Below, in pieces: positions 57,151-64,000 of a stretch of DNA of 64,000 nt; position 1 is the first letter of the stretch; each line of letters starts with the position of its first letter. Position numbers and translations under genes: made by a program. Origin of the DNA: Aquidulcibacter paucihalophilus (GTDB lineage: Bacteria; Pseudomonadota; Alphaproteobacteria; Caulobacterales; Caulobacteraceae); the NCBI GenBank assembly GCA_030285985.1, contig CP127384.1, positions 868,001 through 932,000 of the forward strand, written 5' to 3'. Below the pieces are notes generated by a model that was not told the DNA's origin, did not search any database, and was given only the letters and a program-made list of their open reading frames with translations.

Positions 57151-58092
57151 ATGAGTGACCAGGGTCAGGATGCCGGACCGGTCGTGCGCCGGAAGCGGGG
57201 CTTCGGCTGGGGCGAGCTGCTGGGCGGGATCGTTCTGGCGCTGACGCCGGTGGCCGGCACCCTGGCCTATGACACGATCTCGCGGCCCTCGGGCGAGGTC
57301 GCGGCGGCGGCGGACATGCTGGTGCAGATCGCGCCGCATATTGACGCCTATCGCCGCCAGTCCGACCTGTTCGACGTCAACAGCCGCCGCGTCGCCAACG
57401 CCATGCTGCGCGGCGGATCGCAGGAAGCGGCCCAGACGCGGTACGATGACTTCACCCTGGTCTGGAGCGACTACCAGACCACCTATTCCGATCTGAAGGA
57501 CCTGATGCTGCCGGCCGACAATACGGCCGCGCCGGAGCTGCGCGATCTGGTGTCCTATATGGACGGGGCGATGGCGGCGTCGAACCGGATCGACCTGTGC
57601 CTGCAGTCGGCGCTGGGCAGCTATGACGCCGGGGCACCGGACCGGATGGCGGCGAGGGCACGGAGCCGAACCGGGATCGACGAGGGCGAGGCCCGGACGG
57701 AATCGGCGGCGCGTGCCCAGGATCAGGAGCTGCGTTGCCTGTCGGGCGAGGAATATTTCGTGGTCAGCGAGCGGATGCAGCGGCTGGGCGGCTGCAACTA
57801 CGCCCTGCGCAAGGCGATGATGGGCTCGGTCGCGAACCTGCGCCGGACGCGGGATGACGGACCGGTGGCGCGGCTCGGGGACCGGTTGACGGGCCGTTCG
57901 GCGCGGAAGACCTCCGACCAGAGGCCGGAGTTCTGGGGACCCCTGCTGGACCGGGTGAAGGCGGAGTGTTCGCGCGAGCGGCTGAGGCCGAGCCGGGGCG
58001 ATGCGCCGCCGGCCAACCGGCTGAATATCTGGCAGAGGGTGGACGCCGTGGCACCGGTGCCGGTCACTCCGCCGGCGCCGGCAGCGACCTGA
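57151..58092 (+). CDS. Membrane-anchored hypothetical protein
   Basis: 313 residues from the ATG at 57151, spaced properly from a G-rich site; an ATG six bases upstream is too close. One membrane segment (GELLGGIVLALTPVAGTLAY, about 24-45) is followed by a helical, Cys-containing periplasmic or cytoplasmic domain (LCLQSALGSYD, ELRCLSGEEY, CNYALRKAM). A Pro-rich C-terminus (VPVTPPAPAAT). No family was recognised. Confidence 0.72.
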   Translation: MSDQGQDAGPVVRRKRGFGWGELLGGIVLALTPVAGTLAYDTISRPSGEVAAAADMLVQIAPHIDAYRRQSDLFDVNSRRVANAMLRGGSQEAAQTRYDDFTLVWSDYQTTYSDLKDLMLPADNTAAPELRDLVSYMDGAMAASNRIDLCLQSALGSYDAGAPDRMAARARSRTGIDEGEARTESAARAQDQELRCLSGEEYFVVSERMQRLGGCNYALRKAMMGSVANLRRTRDDGPVARLGDRLTGRSARKTSDQRPEFWGPLLDRVKAECSRERLRPSRGDAPPANRLNIWQRVDAVAPVPVTPPAPAAT

Positions 58093-58143
58093 GGCCGCCG
58101 AAGGGCGGAGACAGTCCACGAGGTTCCGCGTAAGAGGCCGCCG

Positions 58144-58605
58144 ATGGATGATCGGCCCTTCTGGCAAACCAAGCGACTGGAACAGATGACTCGCGAGGAG
58201 TGGGAGAGCCTGTGCGACGGCTGTGGCCTGTGCTGCCTTGTCCGGTTCGAGGACGAGGATACGGGCAAGGTCGTTCCGACGCGGGTTCACTGCAAGCTGT
58301 TCGACAGCGATCGCTGCACCTGTATCGACTACGACAACCGGCGCGCACAGGTGCCGGACTGCATCAAGCTGACACCGTGGAATATCGAACAGCTGGGCTG
58401 GATGCCGAAGTCGTGCGGCTATCGCCGGATCCATGAGGGACGGGGACTGGCCGACTGGCATCCGCTGATCTCGGGCGATCCGGAGAGCGTGCACGCCGCG
58501 GGCGTTTCGGTGCGTGGGCAGACGGTATCGGAGCTGGCGCTCAAGGAGCCGGAGGACGCGCTGGATTTCGAGGCACCGGAGTGGGATCTGGAGCGGGGCG
58601 GGTGA
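58144..58605 (+). CDS. YcgN/UPF0260 cysteine-cluster protein
   Basis: 153 residues with the UPF0260 signature: CDGCGLCCLVRFEDEDTG near 28-45, HCKLFD, CTCIDYDNR and DCIKLTP, then SCGYRRIHEGRGLADWHPLISGD. The eight or more Cys suggest a metal or Fe-S cluster; the function is unknown. The N-terminal FWQTKRLEQMTREEWESLC is standard for the family. A probable independent gene. Confidence 0.93.
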   Translation: MDDRPFWQTKRLEQMTREEWESLCDGCGLCCLVRFEDEDTGKVVPTRVHCKLFDSDRCTCIDYDNRRAQVPDCIKLTPWNIEQLGWMPKSCGYRRIHEGRGLADWHPLISGDPESVHAAGVSVRGQTVSELALKEPEDALDFEAPEWDLERGG

Positions 58606-58670
58606 TCACCGTTCGCCGGTAACCATTAATTCGTCAGCCTGTGGCCTTCTGCACCGCTAGGCAGGACGGG

Positions 58671-61600
58671 GTGGCGACGGTGCAGCATCAGGACAGCCTG
58701 GGACTCGATACCCCGTTCGACCACCTGACCGCCCTGCTGTGCAGCCAGTTCGGGGTCCCGTTCAGTCTCGTTTCCTTCGTCCACGGCGATCTTGCGGTGT
58801 TTCGTTCCGAGGTCAGCGTGGGCGAGAGCTGTGTGCCGCGGGACCTCAGCGTCAGCAATCTTCTGGTCGGGATGGTAGCGGGCTCCCGGCTGATCATCGA
58901 GGACATGACCCTTCATCCGGTCCTGAAGGATCATCCGATGGTCGTGGGAGCGCCGTTCCTTCGGTTCTTTGCGGGCTCCACGGTCAGCACCCGAAAGGGT
59001 GAGCCTGTGGGTGCGGTCGGCATCATGGATTCGCGGCCGCGGCCGGCCCTTGCGGCCTCTGAATGGGTCACGCTCGACCAGGTCGCCACCATCGCCGGAA
59101 GAATGTTCGACCAGACGACCGCCCAGCAGGTTCAGTCAGAGCAGTTGAAGCTTCTGCGCCTGGCGGAGCAGATGTCAGGCATCGGCAACTGGCGATATGA
59201 TGTTAGAACCGGCGAGGTAAGCTGGTCGGACGAGGTCTACAGGATCCACGGCTATGAGCCGCAGGAGGTCGATCCCAACTGCGACCTCGTCCTCGCGTCC
59301 TATCATCCCGACGATGCGCAGCGGCTGGCGGAAGCCGTGTCGCGGGCCCTGGCGACCGGCGAGGGCTATGATTTCGAGCTGCGCCTCAGGACCCCGGATC
59401 TCGAAGAGCGCCTTGTCGTCACCCAGGCGGGGACGGAGCAGGATGACCAGGGGCGGATCGTTGCCCTGTTCGGTGTGTTCCAGGATGTGACCCAGGCGAT
59501 CCAGGCCAAGGCGCGGCTGGAACGCAGCGAATCCCTGTTCCGGGTGATGAGCGAGACCGCGACGGACGTCATTGCCCGCTATGGCCCGGACGGGACGTTC
59601 CGCTACCTTTCGCCGTCGGTGGAAACTGTGATGGGCCGGACACCGGGTGAACTCATCGGCCGGAATTGTAGCGAGTTCATCCACCCCGATGACTTCCCGC
59701 AAGTCCGGGCCAGTTTTGCGTCCTGTATGGTGGCCAGCCCCGGCGCAAAGCCGCTGCGCTTCGAATACAGGGCTCTCAAACAGGACGGTTCGGTCGTGTG
59801 GCTCGAGGCGTCGCCGCGACCGGTTTTCGACCTCAATGGCGATCTGCTCGAGTTCCACGACCATGTTCGGGACATCACGACCCGCAAGGAGGCCGAACGG
59901 GTGCAGGCCGAACTGGTCGAGACCCTGAGCATGGCGGAAGAGCTGGGCGGCGTCGGCAGCTGGCGGCTTGATGTGGCAACTGGTGCGGTCACCTGGTCAG
60001 ACGAGGTCTACCGCATCCACGGCAAGAGCCGGGACAGCTTCGATCCGAGTTTTGACGACGCGGTCAGTTGCTACCATCCGGACGATCGCCAGACCGTGGC
60101 GGACTGCTGCCGGCAGGCGATCGAAACCGGGATCGGTGGAGGGTTCCAGCTTCGCCTTATGCGGGAGGACGGAGAAACGCGGATTGTATCCTCCCAGTGT
60201 CGCCCGGAATGCGACGAAACGGGTGCGACCGTCGCCCTCTTCGGCGTCTTCCAGGACGTGACCGAAAGCATCCGCAACCACGACCGGGTCGCGGCCAGCG
60301 AGGCGCGGTATCGACTGCTGGCGGACCGGGCGAGCGACATCATCGTCACCTACGGGGTGGACGGCCGCATCCGCTATATCTCCCCGTCCATCGAGGCGGC
60401 GACGGGTGTGGCAGCGGAGGCACTGGTCGGTCGGCCGGTGACGACCCTCATTGTGCCGGAGGACGTGCCTGCCCTGACCGAACGGTTCAGAGCCATGGTC
60501 AAGACGCCGGCCGGGATACCGATCGAGGGCTTCCGCTATCGCGGCACCGCGTATCTGGGCGAGCAGCGCTGGTTCGAGGCGCGCACGTCGCTGATCCGGG
60601 ATGAGGATGGCCGGGTGGTCGAATTCCAGGATGTCGTCCGCGACATCACCGCCACCAAGGCGCTGGAAGACCAGCTGATCGCGGCGCGCGACGTCGCGGA
60701 GGCCGGAGCCCTGACGAAGTCGGAATTCCTGGCCAATATGAGCCACGAACTGCGGACGCCGCTGACCAGCGTCATCGGCTTCTCGGGCCTGCTGCAGGCC
60801 AGCGCGAACCTGCCCGAGGCCGAGCGGCGCTACGCCGACCGGATCGCCACCGCCAGCGAGGCCCTGCTGAGCGTCATCAACGACATTCTCGACTACTCCA
60901 AGCTGGAGGCCGAGGCGGTCGACCTTGACCCGCAGGCGTTCGATCCACGCGCCATGGCCGAGGGCGCGATCTCGATCATCGAGAACCAGTGCCTGGCGAA
61001 GGGCCTGACGCTCGAGACCGCGATCCACGCCGACCTGCCCGCGACCCTGATGGGGGACGAGGGGCGGTTGCGGCAGGTGACCCTCAACTTCCTGTCCAAC
61101 GCCGTGAAGTTCACGGCCGCCGGTTCCGTGCGGCTGTCGATGACCATGAGCGGCGGGCGGCTGCGCGTCGCGGTGACGGACAGCGGCATCGGCGTCGCGC
61201 CGGACAAGGTCGACGCCCTGTTTGATCGCTTCACCCAGGCCGACGCCTCGACCACGCGGGTTTACGGCGGAACCGGACTGGGCCTGGCCATTTCGCAGCG
61301 GCTGATCGAGATGATGGGCGGCGAGATCGGCGTCGAAAGTGAGCCCGGGAAGGGCTCGACCTTCTGGTTCGAGGCACCGCTCAGGGAGGCGGCGGCGGGG
61401 GCCGACGCGGCGGAGGCCGGGGAACTGACCGTCAGCGCAGGCTTGCGGGTCCTGATGGCCGACGACGCGGCACCGAACCGCGAGCTGGTCACGGCGATCC
61501 TCGGCAGCTTCGGCCTGGCGCTGGAGACGGTGGAGAATGGCGCGGAGGCCGTCGAGGCGGCCCGGGCCGGTGCCTATGACCTGATCCTGATGGATGTGCA

Positions 61601-61832
61601 CATGCCGGTCATGGACGGGCTGGACGCCACGCGGACGATCCGGGCGATGGGTGGGACGGTCGGACGGACTCCGATCATCGCGCTGACAGCCAATGTACAG
61701 CCGGAGCAGGTCCTGCGATGCCGCGAGGCCGGGATGGACGGACATGTCGGCAAGCCGATCCAGGTGGCCGAACTCTTCGCCGCGCTTGCCGCGGCTGAGG
61801 CCGGCACGGCCGGCATGGCGATGTCCGCCTAG
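58671..61832 (+). CDS. Hybrid sensor kinase GAF-PAS4-HisKA-HATPase-REC
   Basis: About 1053 residues; the start could also be GTG 58680 or 58641. There is no membrane segment. A GAF domain occupies about 8-150. Four PAS domains follow in two pairs, each a PAS_3-like unit (GIGNWRYDVRTGEVSWSDEVYRIHGY; GVGSWRLDVATGAVTWSDEVYRIHGK) then a PAS_4-like unit (DVIARYGPDGTFRYLSPSVE; DIIVTYGVDGRIRYISPSIE). His692 is in LANMSHELRTPL, the HATPase motifs are DSGIGVAPD and TGLGLAIS, and a C-terminal receiver has Asp975 in LILMDVHMPVMDG. It ends 147 bases before the GTA cluster. Confidence 0.95.
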   Translation: MATVQHQDSLGLDTPFDHLTALLCSQFGVPFSLVSFVHGDLAVFRSEVSVGESCVPRDLSVSNLLVGMVAGSRLIIEDMTLHPVLKDHPMVVGAPFLRFFAGSTVSTRKGEPVGAVGIMDSRPRPALAASEWVTLDQVATIAGRMFDQTTAQQVQSEQLKLLRLAEQMSGIGNWRYDVRTGEVSWSDEVYRIHGYEPQEVDPNCDLVLASYHPDDAQRLAEAVSRALATGEGYDFELRLRTPDLEERLVVTQAGTEQDDQGRIVALFGVFQDVTQAIQAKARLERSESLFRVMSETATDVIARYGPDGTFRYLSPSVETVMGRTPGELIGRNCSEFIHPDDFPQVRASFASCMVASPGAKPLRFEYRALKQDGSVVWLEASPRPVFDLNGDLLEFHDHVRDITTRKEAERVQAELVETLSMAEELGGVGSWRLDVATGAVTWSDEVYRIHGKSRDSFDPSFDDAVSCYHPDDRQTVADCCRQAIETGIGGGFQLRLMREDGETRIVSSQCRPECDETGATVALFGVFQDVTESIRNHDRVAASEARYRLLADRASDIIVTYGVDGRIRYISPSIEAATGVAAEALVGRPVTTLIVPEDVPALTERFRAMVKTPAGIPIEGFRYRGTAYLGEQRWFEARTSLIRDEDGRVVEFQDVVRDITATKALEDQLIAARDVAEAGALTKSEFLANMSHELRTPLTSVIGFSGLLQASANLPEAERRYADRIATASEALLSVINDILDYSKLEAEAVDLDPQAFDPRAMAEGAISIIENQCLAKGLTLETAIHADLPATLMGDEGRLRQVTLNFLSNAVKFTAAGSVRLSMTMSGGRLRVAVTDSGIGVAPDKVDALFDRFTQADASTTRVYGGTGLGLAISQRLIEMMGGEIGVESEPGKGSTFWFEAPLREAAAGADAAEAGELTVSAGLRVLMADDAAPNRELVTAILGSFGLALETVENGAEAVEAARAGAYDLILMDVHMPVMDGLDATRTIRAMGGTVGRTPIIALTANVQPEQVLRCREAGMDGHVGKPIQVAELFAALAAAEAGTAGMAMSA

Positions 61833-61922
61833 CCGCAAGCCACCAGCCGCATGACGCTGTGCTTACAATCCGCGAATCCATAGTCGGGTTGGCTCGATAA
61901 GATCGTCTGGATTCAATCCTTT

Positions 61923-61935
61923 GTGACTTTGTCAC
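61923..61935. promoter_or_regulatory. Inverted repeat upstream of the GTA cluster
   Basis: GTGAC-TTT-GTCAC, 45 bases before the gp1-like start codon. GANTC sites are at about 61873 and 61910. GTA clusters in this group are controlled by dedicated activators; this dyad could be a control site, but nothing confirms it. Confidence 0.35.
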
Positions 61936-61979
61936 TGCGACTTGTCCGCCGGACTACGCTGGTCGGCTACTCTTTGGGC

Positions 61980-62390
61980 ATGACGGGAAATCAGGACAGG
62001 GCGGGGCGGGCGGCGGCGTGGTCCGACGCGATGCAGGATGACTTCATGGCCATCGTCGACGAGGACGTTGTGGTCCTGAAGGCCGCAAAGCCGGCGGCCG
62101 ATGACCTCGCCGCCGCCGTTCGGCGGGTCCGCGCCATGGGCGTCTTCTCCCGTTCGGTTCGGGCCGTCGTGGCGCTGTCGCCACCGCTGCGATCCGGCGG
62201 AAACCGTCAGCTGGAAGAGGACGAGATGAAACATCGTGACGACAGCCCCGAGACCCTCGAACGAATGCGGGCCGAACTGGAGACCCGTCTCGATCGCCTC
62301 AACGCCGTCCTGGAAGCGAAGGGAATCGTTGTTGAGCCTGGATGCTGGCCAGTTGCACGAACTGGCCGGGAGTCGGTTCAGTCTGCATAA
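61980..62390 (+). CDS. GTA gp1-like protein (putative small terminase)
   Basis: 136 residues from the ATG at 61980. The chain is acidic at the start (DDFMAIVDEDVVVL) with a long predicted helix at the end (SPETLERMRAELETRLDRLNAVLEAKGIVV). Gene transfer agents in alphaproteobacteria begin with a small gp1 that acts as small terminase, directly before the large terminase. The assignment is mainly positional; the sequence itself is not diagnostic. The large-terminase gene starts inside its 3' end (62 bases), so the two are coupled. Confidence 0.6.
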   Translation: MTGNQDRAGRAAAWSDAMQDDFMAIVDEDVVVLKAAKPAADDLAAAVRRVRAMGVFSRSVRAVVALSPPLRSGGNRQLEEDEMKHRDDSPETLERMRAELETRLDRLNAVLEAKGIVVEPGCWPVARTGRESVQSA

Positions 62391-63555
62391 GCATCAGGCC
62401 CCGGGCGCGGCTGCGGACTGGCGGACCTGGGTGCTGCTGGGAGGCCGGGGGGCGGGCAAGACCTTCGCCGGAGCGTGGTGGATCAACCACCTCGCCGAGA
62501 TCAGTGACCGGCGGTTCGCCCTGATCGGGCCGACCCTGCACGATGTGCGCGAGGTCATGGTCGAGGGGCCGTCGGGGTTGAAGGCCTTGCCGGAGCGGTG
62601 CAAGCGACCGCGCTGGGAAGCGGGTCGGCGAAGACTGGTCTGGCCAAACGGCAGCGAGGCGCACGCCTTTTCAGCCGAGGATCCCGACAGTCTGCGAGGG
62701 CCGCAGTTTCACCACGCCTGGGCCGACGAGTTCTGCGCCTGGCGCAGGCCGGAGGCGGTGTTGGGCAATCTGCGGCTGGGGCTGAGGCTGGGCGACGATC
62801 CACGCCTGATGGTGACGACCACGCCGCGACCCATTCCGGCTCTGCGCCGGCTGCTGGCCGAGACGGGCGTGGTCATCGACCGGGCCGGAACCCAGGCCAA
62901 TGCACGGCACCTGTCGCCGGGCTTTCTCAAGCATCTGAGGACCCTTTACGCCGGGACCCGGCTGGAGGCGCAGGAGCTGGAGGGGCTGGTGGTCGAGGCC
63001 GAGGGGGCGCTGTTCCGTGCCGAGGATCTGGCGCGGGCGCGCGGCAACCGGCCGGCGACGCTGGAGCGGATCGTGGTCGCGGTCGATCCGCCGGCCAGCG
63101 CGGGCGGGGACGCCTGCGGGATTGTGGTGGTCGGGCGGCGGGACGGCCGGGCCTATGTGCTGGCCGACCGGTCGAAATCGGGTGAGTCGCCGCAGGGCTG
63201 GGCGACGATCGTGGCGCAGACGGCGCGGGCGTTCGGGGCGCGGGAGATCGTGGCCGAGAAGAACCAGGGCGGCGAGATGGTGCGGACCGTGCTGGCCCAC
63301 GGCGGCTGCGAGACCGCGATCAAACTGGTGCACGCGAGCCGGGGCAAGGCGGCGCGGGCCGAGCCGGTGGCGGCGCTCTATGAACAGGGACGGGTCGTCC
63401 ACTGCGGGGCGTTTCCGGCGCTGGAAGAGGAGCTGATGGCGCTGGGGTCGGCGGAGGGCGGCGGACGCAGTCCCGACCGGGCGGATGCGCTGGTGTGGGC
63501 GGTGACGCATCTGCTGCCGGCACCGAGGGCGGGGCCGCGGGTGCGGGTTCTCTAG
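62329..63555 (+). CDS. GTA/phage large terminase
   Basis: 408 residues from the TTG at 62329, with AAGGGA just before it. The packaging ATPase has Walker A GGRGAGKT (Lys44), WADEF as Walker B, and a TTTPRPIPAL coupling segment. The nuclease domain has AVDPPAS (first metal Asp) and SPDRADALVWA (last metal Asp). It packages DNA into capsids. Followed by the portal gene, the standard GTA order. The start overlaps gp1. Confidence 0.93.
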   Translation: MLSLDAGQLHELAGSRFSLHKHQAPGAAADWRTWVLLGGRGAGKTFAGAWWINHLAEISDRRFALIGPTLHDVREVMVEGPSGLKALPERCKRPRWEAGRRRLVWPNGSEAHAFSAEDPDSLRGPQFHHAWADEFCAWRRPEAVLGNLRLGLRLGDDPRLMVTTTPRPIPALRRLLAETGVVIDRAGTQANARHLSPGFLKHLRTLYAGTRLEAQELEGLVVEAEGALFRAEDLARARGNRPATLERIVVAVDPPASAGGDACGIVVVGRRDGRAYVLADRSKSGESPQGWATIVAQTARAFGAREIVAEKNQGGEMVRTVLAHGGCETAIKLVHASRGKAARAEPVAALYEQGRVVHCGAFPALEEELMALGSAEGGGRSPDRADALVWAVTHLLPAPRAGPRVRVL

Positions 63556-63578
63556 GCAGACATTCAGGAAGGATGAGG

Positions 63579-64000
63579 ATGGCGAAGCTGCGCTGGCCGA
63601 TGGGCCGACGTGGGCGCGAGCGTGCGCCCGAAATCAAGGACAGCCGGGTTGGGCCGCTGATCGCGCTGACGGCCGGCGGGCGGGCGCGGTGGACGCCGCG
63701 GGACTATGCCCACCTAGCCGAGGAAGGGTTTGCGAAGAACGCCGTGGCCTATCGCTGCGTGCGGATGATCGCCGAGGCGGCGGCGTCGACGCCGCTGGTG
63801 GTGTTCGCCGACGGGGTGCGGCGCGATGATCACCCGCTGGCGGCGCTGCTGGCGCGGCCGAACCCGGAGCAGTCGGGGGCGGAGTGGCTGGAGGCGCTGT
63901 ACGGCGCTCTGCAGACGGCGGGGAACGCCTATGCCGAGGCGGTGGGCGAGGCGGTGCCCGAGGAGCTTTGGACGCTGCGACCGGACCGGGTGAAGGTCAT
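63579..64000 (+). CDS. GTA/phage portal protein, 3' end missing
   Basis: Starts at the ATG at 63579, six bases after AGGAAGG, and runs off the right edge; 140 codons are visible. The pattern matches HK97-type portals (DYAHLAEEGFAKNAVAYRCVRMIAEAAASTPLVVF, HPLAALLARPNPEQSGAEWLEAL, GNAYAEAV, LWTLRPDRVKV). It forms the dodecameric DNA channel of the capsid. 23 bases after the terminase stop. Confidence 0.92.
   Translation, partial: MAKLRWPMGRRGRERAPEIKDSRVGPLIALTAGGRARWTPRDYAHLAEEGFAKNAVAYRCVRMIAEAAASTPLVVFADGVRRDDHPLAALLARPNPEQSGAEWLEALYGALQTAGNAYAEAVGEAVPEELWTLRPDRVKV

Noticed and set aside
59997..61838. 613-codon minus-strand frame opposite the hybrid kinase
   Set aside because: The kinase frame has PAS, HisKA, HATPase and REC motifs; the opposite frame has none.

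Overview
The window reads as a chromosomal stretch of a high-GC alphaproteobacterium of the Caulobacterales, most likely Brevundimonas or a close relative. The evidence is the combination of a dnaG-rpoD pair whose DnaG has lost its zinc ligands, a fliI-fliJ unit behind a perfect CtrA-type box (TTAA-N7-TTAA), a MucR/Ros regulator next to DUF2336 proteins, a GANTC (CcrM-type) site in the mucR leader, an EcfG-type stress promoter, and the start of a gene transfer agent (GTA) head cluster at the right edge. The genus is an inference. No tRNA, rRNA, CRISPR array or insertion sequence was seen.

Layout. 0-7 kb: end of a patatin-like lipase, dnaG, rpoD with a strong terminator, an extensin-like lipoprotein and an HTH protein. 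7-9.2 kb: a TetR regulator divergent from two membrane-protein genes (an ABA4/DUF4281 protein and a 7-TM protein), with two matched palindromic operators between them. 9.4-12.1 kb: a translationally coupled NarL-type response regulator and sensor kinase. 12.3-17.1 kb: small exported and membrane proteins, a minimal flagellar-rod-like protein, a 3D-domain protein, a GST and an iodotyrosine-deiodinase-like nitroreductase. 17.1-17.9 kb: a small, less GC-rich island of two short membrane proteins between copies of a dispersed intergenic repeat. 18-21.2 kb: S1/P1 nuclease, TPR-sulfotransferase and TrmJ-type methyltransferase. 21.2-26.2 kb: an alpha-hydroxyacid oxidase followed by a glutathione-dependent formaldehyde detoxification run (frmA, VOC protein, S-formylglutathione hydrolase) and an EF-hand-bearing alpha/beta hydrolase. 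26.3-32.5 kb: superoxide dismutase, metallo-beta-lactamase-fold lipoprotein, rpsD, a YCF48-like propeller, a HisKA_2 kinase facing an EcfG-type promoter, and a TonB-like protein. 32.5-34.5 kb: a bolA / degenerate aldo-keto reductase / grx4 / thioesterase run. 34.7-40.8 kb: acetyltransferase, glycosylasparaginase, a secreted five-repeat Cys protein, radC, map, a CinA-like protein and a GH10 xylanase that overlaps fliJ. 40.8-46.9 kb: fliJ, fliI, a large DUF3857-transglutaminase-TPR protein and cysK. 47-51 kb: mucR between two DUF2336 genes, and a proline-rich exported protein. 51-54.5 kb: an NMT1/SsuA-type ABC importer and a DUF1963 protein. 54.5-55.1 kb: a gene-free, strongly palindromic stretch. 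55-61.8 kb: an ABC-F ATPase, a membrane-anchored protein, a YcgN-type cysteine-cluster protein and a large hybrid kinase. 62-64 kb: GTA gp1-like protein, large terminase and portal.

How the parts relate. Information-processing genes (dnaG, rpoD, rpsD, trmJ, map) are mixed with cell-cycle and motility functions (fliI, fliJ, MucR, DUF2336 proteins, CtrA-type boxes). The xylanase appears to be the third gene of the CtrA-boxed flagellar operon. The most interesting candidates for undescribed biology are the TetR-operated ABA4/7-TM pair, the BolA-Grx4 operon carrying an active-site-less aldo-keto reductase, the five-repeat secreted Cys protein, and the mucR/DUF2336 neighbourhood. All functions are from sequence reading alone; no database search was run.
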